The notes beneath the pieces were generated by a model. It had not been told where the DNA came from. It did no database searches and was given only the letters and a program-made list of their open reading frames with translations. Both the position numbers and the translations under genes were made by a program. A stretch of 64,000 bases of DNA from Favolaschia claudopus. Its lineage: Eukaryota; Basidiomycota; Agaricomycetes; Agaricales; Mycenaceae. Location: the NCBI GenBank assembly GCA_037176885.1, contig JAWWNJ010000028.1:1054001-1118000 (forward strand). Reading direction: 5' to 3'. Of this stretch, positions 44,815-55,946 are shown piece by piece. Positions within the stretch are counted from its first letter, which is position 1. Each line of letters opens with the position of its first letter.

Positions 44815-47800
44815 CTAGCGACCAGATCTACGCAATGACTTGAATAGACGAGGGATTGTGAATTTAGCTCTTTGTTTGTGTTCACAAGCAGGCATTGGAG
44901 TGTCAGATGCTGGAATTGAGGAGTGTGCTTGAAGATCGGCCAAGTGTACAGGGGCAGACTTTGTGTTAGCATCTTCATGATCCTCAGGCCTCTCATTTCC
45001 CAGCACTGCCTTCCTTGCCTTGAAAACAGTGGCTTCAAGACTCTCTGCATCACTTGATCGGCCCTGCTCCCGGTAATTTGCTGCCAGGTTTGCCATGCTT
45101 CTCAATGTGTCTGGATGCTCATTTCCCAGCACTCGCTTGCTTGCCTCAAGAACAGCAAGTTGAAGGGTCTCTGCATCACTCCATCGGCCCTGCTTACAGT
45201 AAGTAACTGCCAGGTGTGCCATACTTAACAGCATGTTTGGATGCTCAACTCCCAGCACCCGCTTCCTTGCTTCAAGAACATCAACCTGAAGGCTCTCTGC
45301 ATCCCTCCATCGGCCCTGCTCCCGGTAAGTTGCTGCCAGATTTACCATGCCTCTCAGCGTGTCTGGATGCCCATTTCCCAGCACTCGCTTCCTTACCTCG
45401 AGCACAAAGACCTCAAGGCTCTCTGCATCACTCCACTGGCCCTGCTCCCGGTAAGTTGCTGCCAGGTTTGCCATGCTCCTCATGGTGTCTGGATGCTCAT
45501 TTCCCAGTGCTCGCTTGCTTGCCTCAAGAACAGCAACTTCAAGGGTCTCTGCATCACTCCATCGGCCCTGCTTACAGTAAGTTGCTGCGAGGTTTGCCAT
45601 GCTCGCCAGCGTCTCTGGATGCTCATTTCCCAGCAATCGCTTCCTTGCTTCGAGAACAGTGACTTCAAGGCTCTCTGAATCACTCCATCGGCCCTGCTTA
45701 CGGTAAGTTGCTGCCAGGTTTGCCATGCTCCTCATGGTGTCTGGATGCTCATTTCCCAGTGCTCGCTTGCTTGCCTCAAGAACAGCAACTTCAAGGCTCT
45801 CTGCAGCACTCCATCGGCCCTGCTTACAGTAAGTTGCTGCGAGGTTTGCCATGCTCCTCATGGTGTCTGGATGCTCATTTCCCAGCAATCGCTTCCTTGC
45901 CTCAAGAACAGCAACTTCAAGGGTCTCTGCATCACACCATCGGCCCTGCTTACAGTAAGTTGCTGCGAGGTTTGCCATGCTCGCCAGCGTCTCTGGATGC
46001 TCATTTCCCAGCAATCGCTTCCTTGCTTCGAGAACAGTGACTTCAAGGCTCTCTGAATCACTCCATCGGCCCTGCTTACGGTAAGTTGCTGCCAGGTTTG
46101 CCATGCTCCTCATGGTGTCTGGATGCTCATTTCCCAGTGCTCGCTTGCTTGCCTCAAGAACAGCAACTTCAAGGGTCTCTGCATCACACCATCGGCCCTG
46201 CTTACAGTAAGTTGCTGCGAGGTTTGCCATGCTCGCCAGCGTCTCTGGATGCTCATTTCCCAGCAATCGCTTCCTTGCTTCGAGAACAGTGACTTCAAGG
46301 CTCTCTGCATCACTCCATCGGCCCTGCTTACGGTAAGTTGCTGCCAGGTTTGCCATGCTCCTCATGGTGTCTGGATGCTCATTTCCCAGTGCTCGCTTGC
46401 TTGCCTCAAGAACAGCAACTTCAAGGGTCTCTGCATCACTCCATCGGCCCTGCTTACAGTAAGTTGCTGCGAGGTTTGCCATGCTCGCCAGCGTCTCTGG
46501 ATGCTCATTTCCCAGCAATCGCTTCCTTGCTTCGAGAACGGTGACTTCAAGGCTCTCTGCATCACTCCATCGGCCCTGCTTACGGTAAGTTGCTGCCAGG
46601 CTTGCCATGCTTGTTAATGTGTCTGGATGCTCATTTCCCAGCAATTGCTTCCTTGTCTCAAGAACAGCAACATCAAGGCTCTCTGCAGCACTCCATCGGC
46701 CCTGCTTACAGTAAGTTGCTGCGAGGTTTGCCATGCTCCTCATGGTGTCTGGATGCTCATTTCCCAGTGCTCGCTTGCTTGCCTCAAGAACAGCAACTTC
46801 AAGGGTCTCTGCATCACTCCATTGGCCCTGCTTACGGTAAGTTGCTGCCAGGTTTCCCATGCTTGTCAGCGTGTCTGGATGCTCGTCTCCCAGCACCTGC
46901 TTCCTTGCTTCCAGAACAGCAACCTCCAGGCATTCTGCATCTTTGTAGTGCCCTTCTTCAGACAGAACAAGTGCTATTTTTGCTGCCACAGATGTGTCCA
47001 TATCACATTTAGACTTGTGAAACAACTGAATGATATGATAGATCAAACTGTGTCGATAGACATAGTCCCCAAGTTCGAATGTGCAAGGCACAGACAAACC
47101 AATGATAGTAAGAACAAGTTTTGCCATGTCTTCTGTGGCTATTGTGGTACCACTCCAATATTGAATTAATGAATGGACACTATAGGAATCATCCACTATA
47201 TTTTGCTCTATCAGAGAATATGATTGTAGCTCTCTTGTGATTTCAGAAAAAAGCCATGAATTCCAGCTTTGGTTTCCCCCTCCAATCTCAGTCAGCAGTT
47301 CATTGACTTTTTCTTGCATCTCCAGGTCCTCAAGTTTCTTGTCACATAGTGTAGCTTTTCGAAACATTTCCTCTTTAATGTTCTGATGATGCAGCTGGGA
47401 GCAAATATGCAGAAAAGTTCTGCTACCCGGACTTAGCTTTTGGTAGCTCAGATTCCAAGTTGCATATACTGCTAAACCATATTGGCCTTGGCCCTGAACC
47501 TCTGCATGCTGTAGTAGGTTGTCCCGAGAGGATTTATAAAGTGCCAGATATCTGTTGAGATTGCCGCAAGCATGAATGTAACCCCCTGCTTGGGTGACTG
47601 CCAAAGCAAAGCAACGAAGCTCCTATGAAACTTGAGTTCAGACAAAGCTATCATTCATCCTTGTTTCACCTTCACAATAGCCATAGCTACTTGCTCCTTG
47701 TCCTGGCCTACAGCTTTATCACCAACTAACTGTAGTAGCAACATTTTTGCATCTTCAGGCTTCATGTCTGACACCCTTGAGTGAGCTCCATAGAAACAAA

Positions 47801-48583
47801 CTTCTTTGTTTCGGGTTGTAATAAGGATATTCCCAAATGCGCAAGAAGGAAAGAATTTTGAAAGGTCTAATTTCCGATCATCGGCATTGTCTAGCACAAG
47901 CAGCCATTCTTCTTGTTGACTGGCAAGCCACCGTAAGCCTTCTTCTGCTGTCTCTTCAGCTGTGGTTGGCGCAAGGAGTTTCAAATCAGATTCCGCAGTT
48001 TGTTCACCAGTAGCATCAACAAAGTATATTTCAGAGAAGCTGAAATGGAGTAAATGGACATTTCATGAGAATAACTGAGCTCAAGCATACCATTTGCTAG
48101 CCTGAGCTTCCTGCACAAATTTGAAGGCAAGCTGACTCTTCCCAGACCCACCAAGACCATGTAAGACAAAAACCTTTCTTGAGCCTTGACTTCGACTGAA
48201 ATATTGGTGTAGTTCATTGACAGTCTCTTGCCGTCCTGTAAATGTGGGCACTGGAAGAGGGCAAAGCTTCCGATTCTTGGTTTTCACATCATCTTTGAAT
48301 GCAACTCCTGAGGCTGTTTACAAACAACCAACATAAGATTTTTAGTTCTTCTTGACCAGCAGCATTGATAGAATACCATTATGGAAAGTCACATGATTGA
48401 TAACACCAGGCTTTGACACCATGGTAACATGAGGACCTTCACCGTGGCCGCCATGCCCCCCTTGGTGACTTGATGAACCACCTGCTCCCCCGGTACCACC
48501 TGTGAAACCTTGAATCTCAGCATCGCTGGCAAAACTGTGGAGTTCATACCGTAGAATGAGAAATGCTGAGCTGTAGAGGACAT
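44815..48583 (-). CDS. NB-ARC/TPR NLR-like protein, copy B (intact)
   Basis: A STAND-type NTPase with a repeat sensor, the architecture of fungal NLR-like receptors linked to self/non-self recognition and cell death; the role here is inferred. Five exons, 48583-48550, 48499-48377, 48313-48091, 48039-47670 and 47622-44815, sum to 3558 nt in perfect phase (1185 aa). Residues 12-50 are Gly-rich and end in GVINHVTFHNG. The NTPase has Walker A GLGGSGKS (105-112), Walker B LLVLDNAD (173-180) and ILITTRN (198-204). A winged-helix-like linker contains FALAVTQAGGYI (near 256). About 15 TPR units of 42 residues follow (roughly 490-1120, consensus LGNEHPDT..SMANLAATY.KQGRWSDAE), then a basic tail. No classical effector domain is seen at the N-terminus. 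The first intron can be mistaken for a frameshift. Confidence 0.92.
45000..46940 (-). repeat. Tandem 126-bp TPR-coding repeats in NLR copy B
   Basis: About 15 units of 126 bp (42 codons). The central units are nearly identical and alternate between two types (EHPDTMRSM and EHPETLASM), so a 252-bp higher-order unit is visible between about 45480 and 46810. Units near both ends are more diverged. This is the pattern of recent unequal exchange in the centre of an array. Confidence 0.93.
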
Positions 48584-51500
48584 TGCGGTTGTCGTCGTTG
48601 TGGTTCTGGTGAGAGCTGTGGTGTCACAGTTGTTACTGCTGTGACTGTTTGTTATCAGGAAGCCAATTCTCCGAGCTGTCGGGCCCTTCCTGCCAATAAA
48701 GGCAATAAGTCTTGCTTCATCTCTATTAGACAAAAGTGCCAGACAAGTGGGTGCTGAATATTGGTTTAAACAGAGAAATGTCGAGAAGATAACTCAAAGA
48801 ATTAGTTGGTCAAAAGAAGAGCAAGGGGTCTCAGACACGCGGTTGCGAGAGAGCACCTGATTCGGGCAGAGACTTGAGAGGCAGCTTCTGTTAACCAAGC
48901 ACTCGAGTTACAAATGTAGATTTAGGTAGGACAGGAAGAGCAGTGGGTGTCTTGAGTAAAGTGATCTTGCGGCCGCTCTGCAAATGTAGATATATGACAG
49001 TTTATGACTGGATTTCATGAGAAAAAAAGCACTCGAAGTCTCGAACAGGGTCAATAAGCGGGATAAGAGAGAAGCGCGATAAATGAAGTAGGGTGAGTGG
49101 GGGAGCCGAAATAATGGGGAGGGAGGACGAAGACGTGGATGCTCGAGTGCTGGAATGATAGCGAAGGTCTCAGTACAGACTGTCGAAATCATAGAACGGG
49201 GTTTTACAGTAAGGTGAACGATAACGTCGTCCAGAGAGAGAGAAGATCAATTCAGGCCGGAAGAGACGATGGAGTAGGAAGGCAATTACGGTGTGCATAA
49301 TAAGGTAAGCCCGCAAGAACAAGAATAAAAAGATATCGAGATGTGGATATGCTGAGCTCGCGATTGCGGAACGCAACAACAAGATGGGTAACAGAATCGA
49401 AGGGGTCGTAAAAGAAACACTTGGGGTGAGATGGGATGTGGGCGGCGAAAGGAATCGTCTACTGCAGTGGTGGACACCAAGAAGAGAGGAGCAGCAGTGG
49501 TAAATGCCGCGAGCGGGCCGCGAGATCCTAGTTCGCAGACACTTCATAGTGCAGCCACGGAGAGACCGACACGGAGGTTCTCTTGGAGTTCTTGAAGGGT
49601 AGGATCCACCGATAGAAGGTTCTGAAAGCCAAAGCCTGAGGAGCGTTGGAGAAGTTAAAGACCACATCCGATCTAGAATTCCATGTACAGTCGAAAAGAG
49701 GTGGCGGAGCTAGAAAGAGATGTGTCAAAGCCTGAAATTCGACCGGTACGACAACGCTTTGAGAGAGCCAGGCTACAGAGACGACGAGGCGGCTCAGGAG
49801 GAGGACAAGCGTTGTCGGTCGGACTTGCGCGCCGAAATCCCGAACGCTGCCTCAAAACTCTCACCACAGCGGCCAGCCCAACCGCACGGCCTCAGGCCTC
49901 AAGCCATACACTTGGAGCCAAATCATTGTCAGCGGATTCTATCACCTCGCTTCCAAAGGTATCTCGGGGAAGATGAAAAAAAAGTCAATGCGTGTTGCTT
50001 CTTTCCGTTTTTTTCAAGCGACCTACTACTAGTAGCTCACTCGCGTCTTCCTGACTGCTATGGGCCGACTCTTTAATATCGACGGCTCGCTCTTTTCCTC
50101 TGAATGGCCTCGTCACGTCTCTTTTAACGTCATCTCTCGACTCGGAGTCTGCGCCAACGACGCACTTTGTCACCAAGTCTCCGTCGCTCGGCACCATTAT
50201 GCTCCCTCTTTCCACCCCTACTGCTATACCGCCTAGATTGAATAGGCTCCCTGCCTCAATCCTTCGATCTTCGGTGCTCTGCGCTTCCTGCACGGCCCGT
50301 GAATCCTCACTCTCGCGTCAACTGGGGACATCTTCATCCTCCATCAGCCTCAACCCGGCCATCCATCCGCCGACGATACCTTCCTTATCTGACTCACGGT
50401 GGCCAATTGACTCTCCTCACTACCCTCCCTGCAGTAATTTTTCAGAGCCTGGAACTCAGGCTGCCCCGGGAAGACAGAGAGAACGAAACGCGTCTCGTGT
50501 CGCAGCCGCTTTTCGGCAATTACCTTCCGTGGCAACCACATACTTCAGGCCGCCATTCAATTTGGCTCCCATTCACTGTAGGACCCTCGCCAACTCCTTT
50601 CCCACCGGCGATGTTTTCCTGTCGATATCGCTGCATCACTTTGTTCACCGTCCTTCCTCTCAGAGAGTCGGGCATTTCTCTTCCCCGCGTTATCTCCTAC
50701 CTTTAACTCCTCGCTCACGCATCTCCGCCGCATCCTTAACACCTCGCACACCATCATTCAATACATAGATGCTCCTTTCCTTGCCCTACTCATTTCTCAT
50801 TCCGCGTCTCCTCCATCCAGATCGCTTATTCTCGACCTCTGCCTCTGCCTTACTCACGTCCTATGCATCATACTTTCTCCGGCCTTCGTACCGAAGTCAC
50901 GATCATCATCCGACCATATCCCGCTCACCAAACGACCGACCGACCTACAGTCCTCGATAACTCTACGTGCTCCTTCAATCCCTGACTCCCTCTGCACCGA
51001 CTTCTCCCTACTCGGCACGTCCTTTCGGCATCGTACTTTACATTGCAGCGCAGCCGATGATCGACTCTTTCGCGTACTCAATGCGAAGCTCAATGACTGG
51101 CAACACCTTCATCCTTTCAGCGCTACCTTCCATGCTCGCGCCTGTTCCGTTCTTCAATACCTTGGTGTTAGTTATCAGCTCTGCTTTGACTGACTTCGTC
51201 CCGCTGATTCGGACCCGTCCGCTGCAAAACACGCCGACCTCCCGACCTTCATTCAAATTCATCTGGTGTACCTCGACGCCGAGGCGGGTTAGTGGGTGGA
51301 TGTGCGGAAGAGCATTGATCACAGTGGTACCATTGATGGAGGCGAGCATGCGTCTGATATTTGTGCTCGTCTCCGTGTCCTGATGATCTCAGTAGCAGGC
51401 CGAACTTCCGTGCCTATCCTTCAGGCGAGGATGCTACCTCTTCATGTCGGGTTCAGCGCACCCAGCACCTCCACCCTCGTCACCAGCACATGACCCCGAC

Positions 51501-52157
51501 AGTGCCTTCTCAATACGACAATTGGATACCCTGCGTACCTTTCGCGATGTCTCGACGGGGCCATGTCGGCCATTGCTCCCTAATCTCCCAGTGGAGGTGA
51601 TTGTTCGTGAAAGCCCCGCCCCTACCTTATCTTGCTTGCACAGGGGCTCGTCTCTACATTGCCTCGCTCGCTCCCTCAACGTTTTCTGTGGCTGATCATA
51701 ACCCCGCTCCGTCGCTGCTCGATGATTGCCCTAATTCTCACCTACTATAGCTACGGTTACAATATGCGTTCTGCTTCCTATCTTCATCGACATCGTCCAC
51801 CCTTGCCGTGTTTCTTTCTACACTCTGCTCGGCGTCGATGTACTTATCTCCCGTTCATACCAACCATCGAATAAGTACCTGTGCATGGCAGAATTGTCGT
51901 ATTCTTATGCTTTCAATGCGATGATTATTTTCCATGTATCGATATGAGAGCTCACAAGTACTGGGCTGGCCCTTCTCCGACCGTGACTGTGCCTCAACTA
52001 TAATAGCTATTATAGTTGGAGGTTTTGTCTCTTGAGAGGAGATGACTAAATTTGTATGACTCATGCGATGAGGCTGTTTATCGCTACCGTCACAATGCGT
52101 CACACAGTCAACTGTCACACCCGCTACTCCTCTTCTCAACTCCCTTTTCGCTCGTCA
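48584..52157. other. 3.6 kb without recognisable genes
   Basis: Upstream of NLR copy B, followed by a CT-rich stretch (about 50100-51880) that yields meaningless Ser/Pro/Leu frames. A segment near 51395-51520 resembles 12460-12590. I see no RNA gene or element ends. A 9-base palindrome pair near 52004 (CTATAATAGCTATTATAG) is the only small structure noted. Confidence 0.45.
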
Positions 52158-55032
52158 ATGTCCCAGAGCCTACTATCCAAACACGCACTACCTCAATCTC
52201 AATCTCCACCTCCACCTCCACCGCCGCCCCCAATCCGCCGCCGCTCCTCAGCTAGTCCCTCGCCAACAGTGAAGGTGACGAGGAAGGTCATTCGGACGTT
52301 GGAGGGGCTGGGACATACTAGCATGGAAGACGATAGCAGTAATAACGAGTTTGATGAGGGCGTGACGGAGGAATGTGAGGTGGCTGATGTGCTGGGTGCG
52401 GATGAGGAGGTGGTTTCGAGGGTGGCGGGGAAGCAGAGGGCTGTGGAGGAAAAGGAAAGGAAGATTGACTGGGAGATTCCGAGAAAGGTTTTTCATTCGT
52501 CTATCGGTATGTCTGGTCTTTTTATTCTGTGCGTATACATATTGACGCGTGAGTGTAGGTTTCTTGACGTTAGGATTGTATCTCACACCGAGCATGTCTC
52601 CGCGCGTCGTTACAATCGTCCTTTGGGCCCTCCTTGCGATCATAGCACCAACGGACTTCGTACGCCTGCGCGTACCTGCCGTGGAGCGGGTGTACGAACG
52701 CTGGTTAGGCTTCTTGATGCGAGAGAGTGAGAAGGTGTGTTATTTTGCCACCGGCCATCGAATTTCACTGACGCAGTTTGGCGACGCGGCCTTAGACGGG
52801 AACGAATGGTACCCTGTGGTACATCCTCGGTGTCAACTTTGCGTTGACTTTTTACCCAATTGATGTTGCCACCGTTGCAATTCTTATGTGCGTTTTCGTG
52901 TTTTCTTGTTCTCTGCTCCTTTTTCCCTCTGTTTTCTTGCTCTATTCATTCCTTATCCCCCCTCCACCGTTCTGCTCTACCCCCGCTCCCGAGGGACGCG
53001 AGCATCATAGGTCACACGACCATTTTCTCCCCCTTTTCTTGATTCTCGGACTAGGACCCCTGGCAGAAAAGCCGAGCAGCTGCGCTTTCAATTTATACCT
53101 ATGCGGTCCAGAGGAGTGGAGGTATTTCAAGACGCGCCATTCTTCCGTGGATGGGACGGCAGTGCTTTTTCTCTTGTGCATTCTTACTGCAACACAAATT
53201 ACCGTTCGCGCCAACGCCTCATGGTGATCGAGGCTGGCAGACGTCGGACTGGGTGCTACGCTATCCGCGCGAACTGCTGCTCGCCACACCAGCCGCCCTA
53301 TCCGCAGGTTCTCTGTATTGTTTTGTCGCCAGCGGAGAAGAGTACGCAACGCGGAGGGGGGCACTCCCGTCCAGGACGGGTCTATTTCTGTTTGGTATCC
53401 GAGTGCGGTATCACAGAGAACGCAAGTGCTGTGCTTTTTTCCTGGTCCTCTAGGCTGCCTTGCCTGCGCAGCGCTGGAAAAGCGAATGTGGTGTTCGGAG
53501 ATCAAGGGTCTTCCCCTTTTTTGCCCTGACGTGTCATTCCTCCACGCCAGCGACGCCACCAGCTTTTTCTCTGCGAACAGAGACAGCGGCGTCCTCTGAC
53601 CGATCTCTGTTGCAATGGCATGTTACCTGGTCTGGCCGCCCTTCACTTAGTTTTACTCTGTCTTTTCTTTACTTGTCGATGATCGTATGATCATACATTC
53701 CGCGGCGATGCACCGTCGACCACACCTTCCAGAATTTTCGACACTGATTCGGCCTATCTCGTTCTTTTCTGGTGACCCTTTTCTGACCTATCTTTTATCT
53801 CATAGTCTCTCATGGGCCGACACTGCGGCCTCGACCGTAGGGCGGGCGTACGGAAGACGAACGCCTCCCCTCCCTTCCGCCGTGTCTGTGTCTTTCCGAG
53901 TCCCGGGGTGGTGGCCAAGGGAAGCCGAAGCTGAGGAGCACGACGATGTGTCCTCCGCTCCGTCCGCCAAGTCCACCGCAGTGGAATTCAAGGCGAATGG
54001 TCACGCGAATGGACATGTAGATTCAACGAAAGCAGCCTCGCAGAAGCGCTCCACTCGTCGAAGACACAGGAAAGTAACGCTCCGCATCCCGACGCCATTT
54101 GCGCCCCGGAAGAGCACGGCTGGATTTGCAGCGGCGTGTGTGACGGGGTCGTTGGTGGCGTTGGTGTTCTGGGCGGGTCTTCTTGGTCAGGAGGGCAGTG
54201 TTAAGGGCGTTGCGGAGATGCGCGCTGTTGCGGAAGGTAAGCTTCGAAGCCTACTGCTCAATTGCTGCGCTGCTGACCTTTTATCTCGAATAACAGGTTC
54301 GCCCAATGCGGGATATCACTCACAATACTCCATCGCCGGGCAGTATCTTCGTAGTCGGAGCCGGGGTGAGAACGGTGAAGAAGGCAAAGAAGGGGTGGCT
54401 GCCTGGGTGGGCAGATGGTTAGATTCATTGGAGGTGTCGCCTTCTCAGCCGTCGCCAAGCGCTCTATCGCAGATGGCTTGGTCGTCGCCTACGGTGGCGG
54501 CGACGAACGGCAGTACGCAGGTGCAGAAGACGCAGACGCAGCATGCGACGACCCCTGCGCGGTTTGGTGTGAAGGGTGTATTGGGGTTGGCGCCGACGGT
54601 GGTGTGGGCGGGGTTGGTTAGTGGGGTTGCGGAGGCGTTGGGTGAGTTTTCTGATGTCTCTTTCCGCTAATCGATGGCCCCGTAAATGTCCGGGTGCTCG
54701 CGTGTCTGGTGGGGGCGAGATGGTAGAATGCACTAGTCGGGACAAGACTTGTCTGGCTATCTCGACTCCATACTCGATTCTTTTTGTTCGAGGAGAGGGG
54801 TCGAGTTGCGACGCACGTTTTTGCGGGCTTGGGCCTTTGCCCCTCCGTGTCCCTGCTTGTATTGGCTCTACTCTCATTGCCTTGTCCCCTCCGTGATAGT
54901 TGACGTCGTATGCTAACACGACTTGGTACAGATCTCGGCGGACTTGACGATAACCTGACGCTGCCCATCATCTCCGGCGGCATGCTCATGGTGTTTTTCC
55001 GGCTTTGGGGCTGGGTTGGTGGCCGGGTATGA
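52158..55032 (+). CDS. CTP-dependent diacylglycerol kinase (DGK1-like)
   Basis: An integral membrane enzyme, in yeast at the ER/nuclear envelope, that phosphorylates diacylglycerol with CTP to phosphatidate and opposes the lipin phosphatase. Six exons, 52158-52506, 52559-52734, 52796-52887, 53806-54236, 54297-54641 and 54932-55032, sum to 1494 nt in phase (497 aa). The N-terminal 110 residues are polar, with a Pro run. The family core starts EIPRKVFHSSIGFLTLGLYL and continues with PTDFVRLR, then NGTLWYILGVNFALTFYPIDVA. LSWADTAASTVGRAYGRRTP spans the long third intron. PFAPRKSTAGFAAACVTGS and the C-terminal GLDDNLTLPIISG complete the pattern. A charged insert (about residues 240-290) and a Ser-rich insert (about 370-420) lengthen it relative to yeast. 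Introns 3 (918 nt) and 5 (290 nt) are unusually long here. Confidence 0.92.
52888..53805 (+). other. 918-nt intron of the DGK1-like gene
   Basis: The donor ATGTGCGT and acceptor CTCATAG are set by phase and by family conservation on both sides. It is about 17 times the usual intron length here. I found no clear inverted ends or duplication, so an embedded element is suspected but not shown. Confidence 0.75.
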
Positions 55033-55946
55033 ATGAGGATGACCTCCGTCCGGCCTGCGTATTAAGAGCGGGGGCTTGGAGATGCCATTGCGCCAGGCGC
55101 GAATAGATGACGGAATGAAGGAGCTGAATAGACGATAGACGATGACCCCGATTATGAAGAAGACCAGGACGCAGACGACGATGAAGACATTTTTAGACTG
55201 TGCGCCATTTATCTCATGTACTTTTTCCCCCATCCCTTTTCCATTGCATTTTATTTGTTCCTCATTGCACTCCCGTTCCTCCACCGAGACCCTTGTTCCT
55301 CCCCAGTACTGTATCACCGACCCTCTCGACGCCACAATTTCTCGCTGCACATCTATTCACCACCATCTATCCACTCATACTTGTGCGCATTTGTATCCCC
55401 CAGCATCCACTTCTTGCGTCCTCGTCTTATTATTGCCTACCTACCTTGTTTCTTATCTGCTTGCGATACATATACGTACCGTAGCCTGCGCCGCTGCGTC
55501 GGCGACGGGCCTCCACGGACGGCGAAGAGTTTGGGAAGGGAAGGAAAAGTATAGCTCTTTTTTTGTATACCTTTACTGTTACGACGTGCGTACGAAGTGT
55601 ACGTTAATGATTCTTCTTTTGTGCTCCTCGAGTGTGATCTCTACAGTCGTCTACTACTACGCTAGTACTACTAGTAGGCCACTCGCCAAAAGGTTTAACG
55701 ATTCAAACCGGAAGGGCCAAATACGGGCGATATCCTGTACATGTGTTTTGTCCTATTTTATTCGGAAGTCCTTCCAGAGTTGCGGCTCTCTTTCAAAGTT
55801 CGTACTTCTACTCTATCATTAGACTGGCGGGTCCAAGGCAGGCAGGTGGGTCCAGCATTGGCGAGACAAACCATGCTCCAATCGGGAATATTGCAGAATA
55901 ATCGAAAAACTTGGTCCGACCGCCAACTCTTGTGCGCACTTTGACG
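55033..55946. other. Intergenic, no gene seen
   Basis: Lies between two genes in the same direction. CT-rich in the first half, AT-richer later; the frames have no recognisable content. The promoter of the F-box gene is expected near the right edge. Confidence 0.5.

Noticed and set aside
45000..46940. Regular repeats considered as a CRISPR-like array
   Set aside because: Units are 126 bp, coding and contiguous without spacers, in a eukaryotic gene.
45216..47169. Several plus-strand frames with Cys/Leu/Pro repeats opposite NLR copy B
   Set aside because: They are mirror frames of the 126-bp TPR-coding repeats and recur with the same period; the minus strand has the family pattern and the splice logic.
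48377..48583. Apparent frameshift (copy B) and stop codon (copy A, near 20340) near the NLR start
   Set aside because: Both vanish when a first intron is placed (48500-48549 and 20325-20378). All downstream phases then agree.
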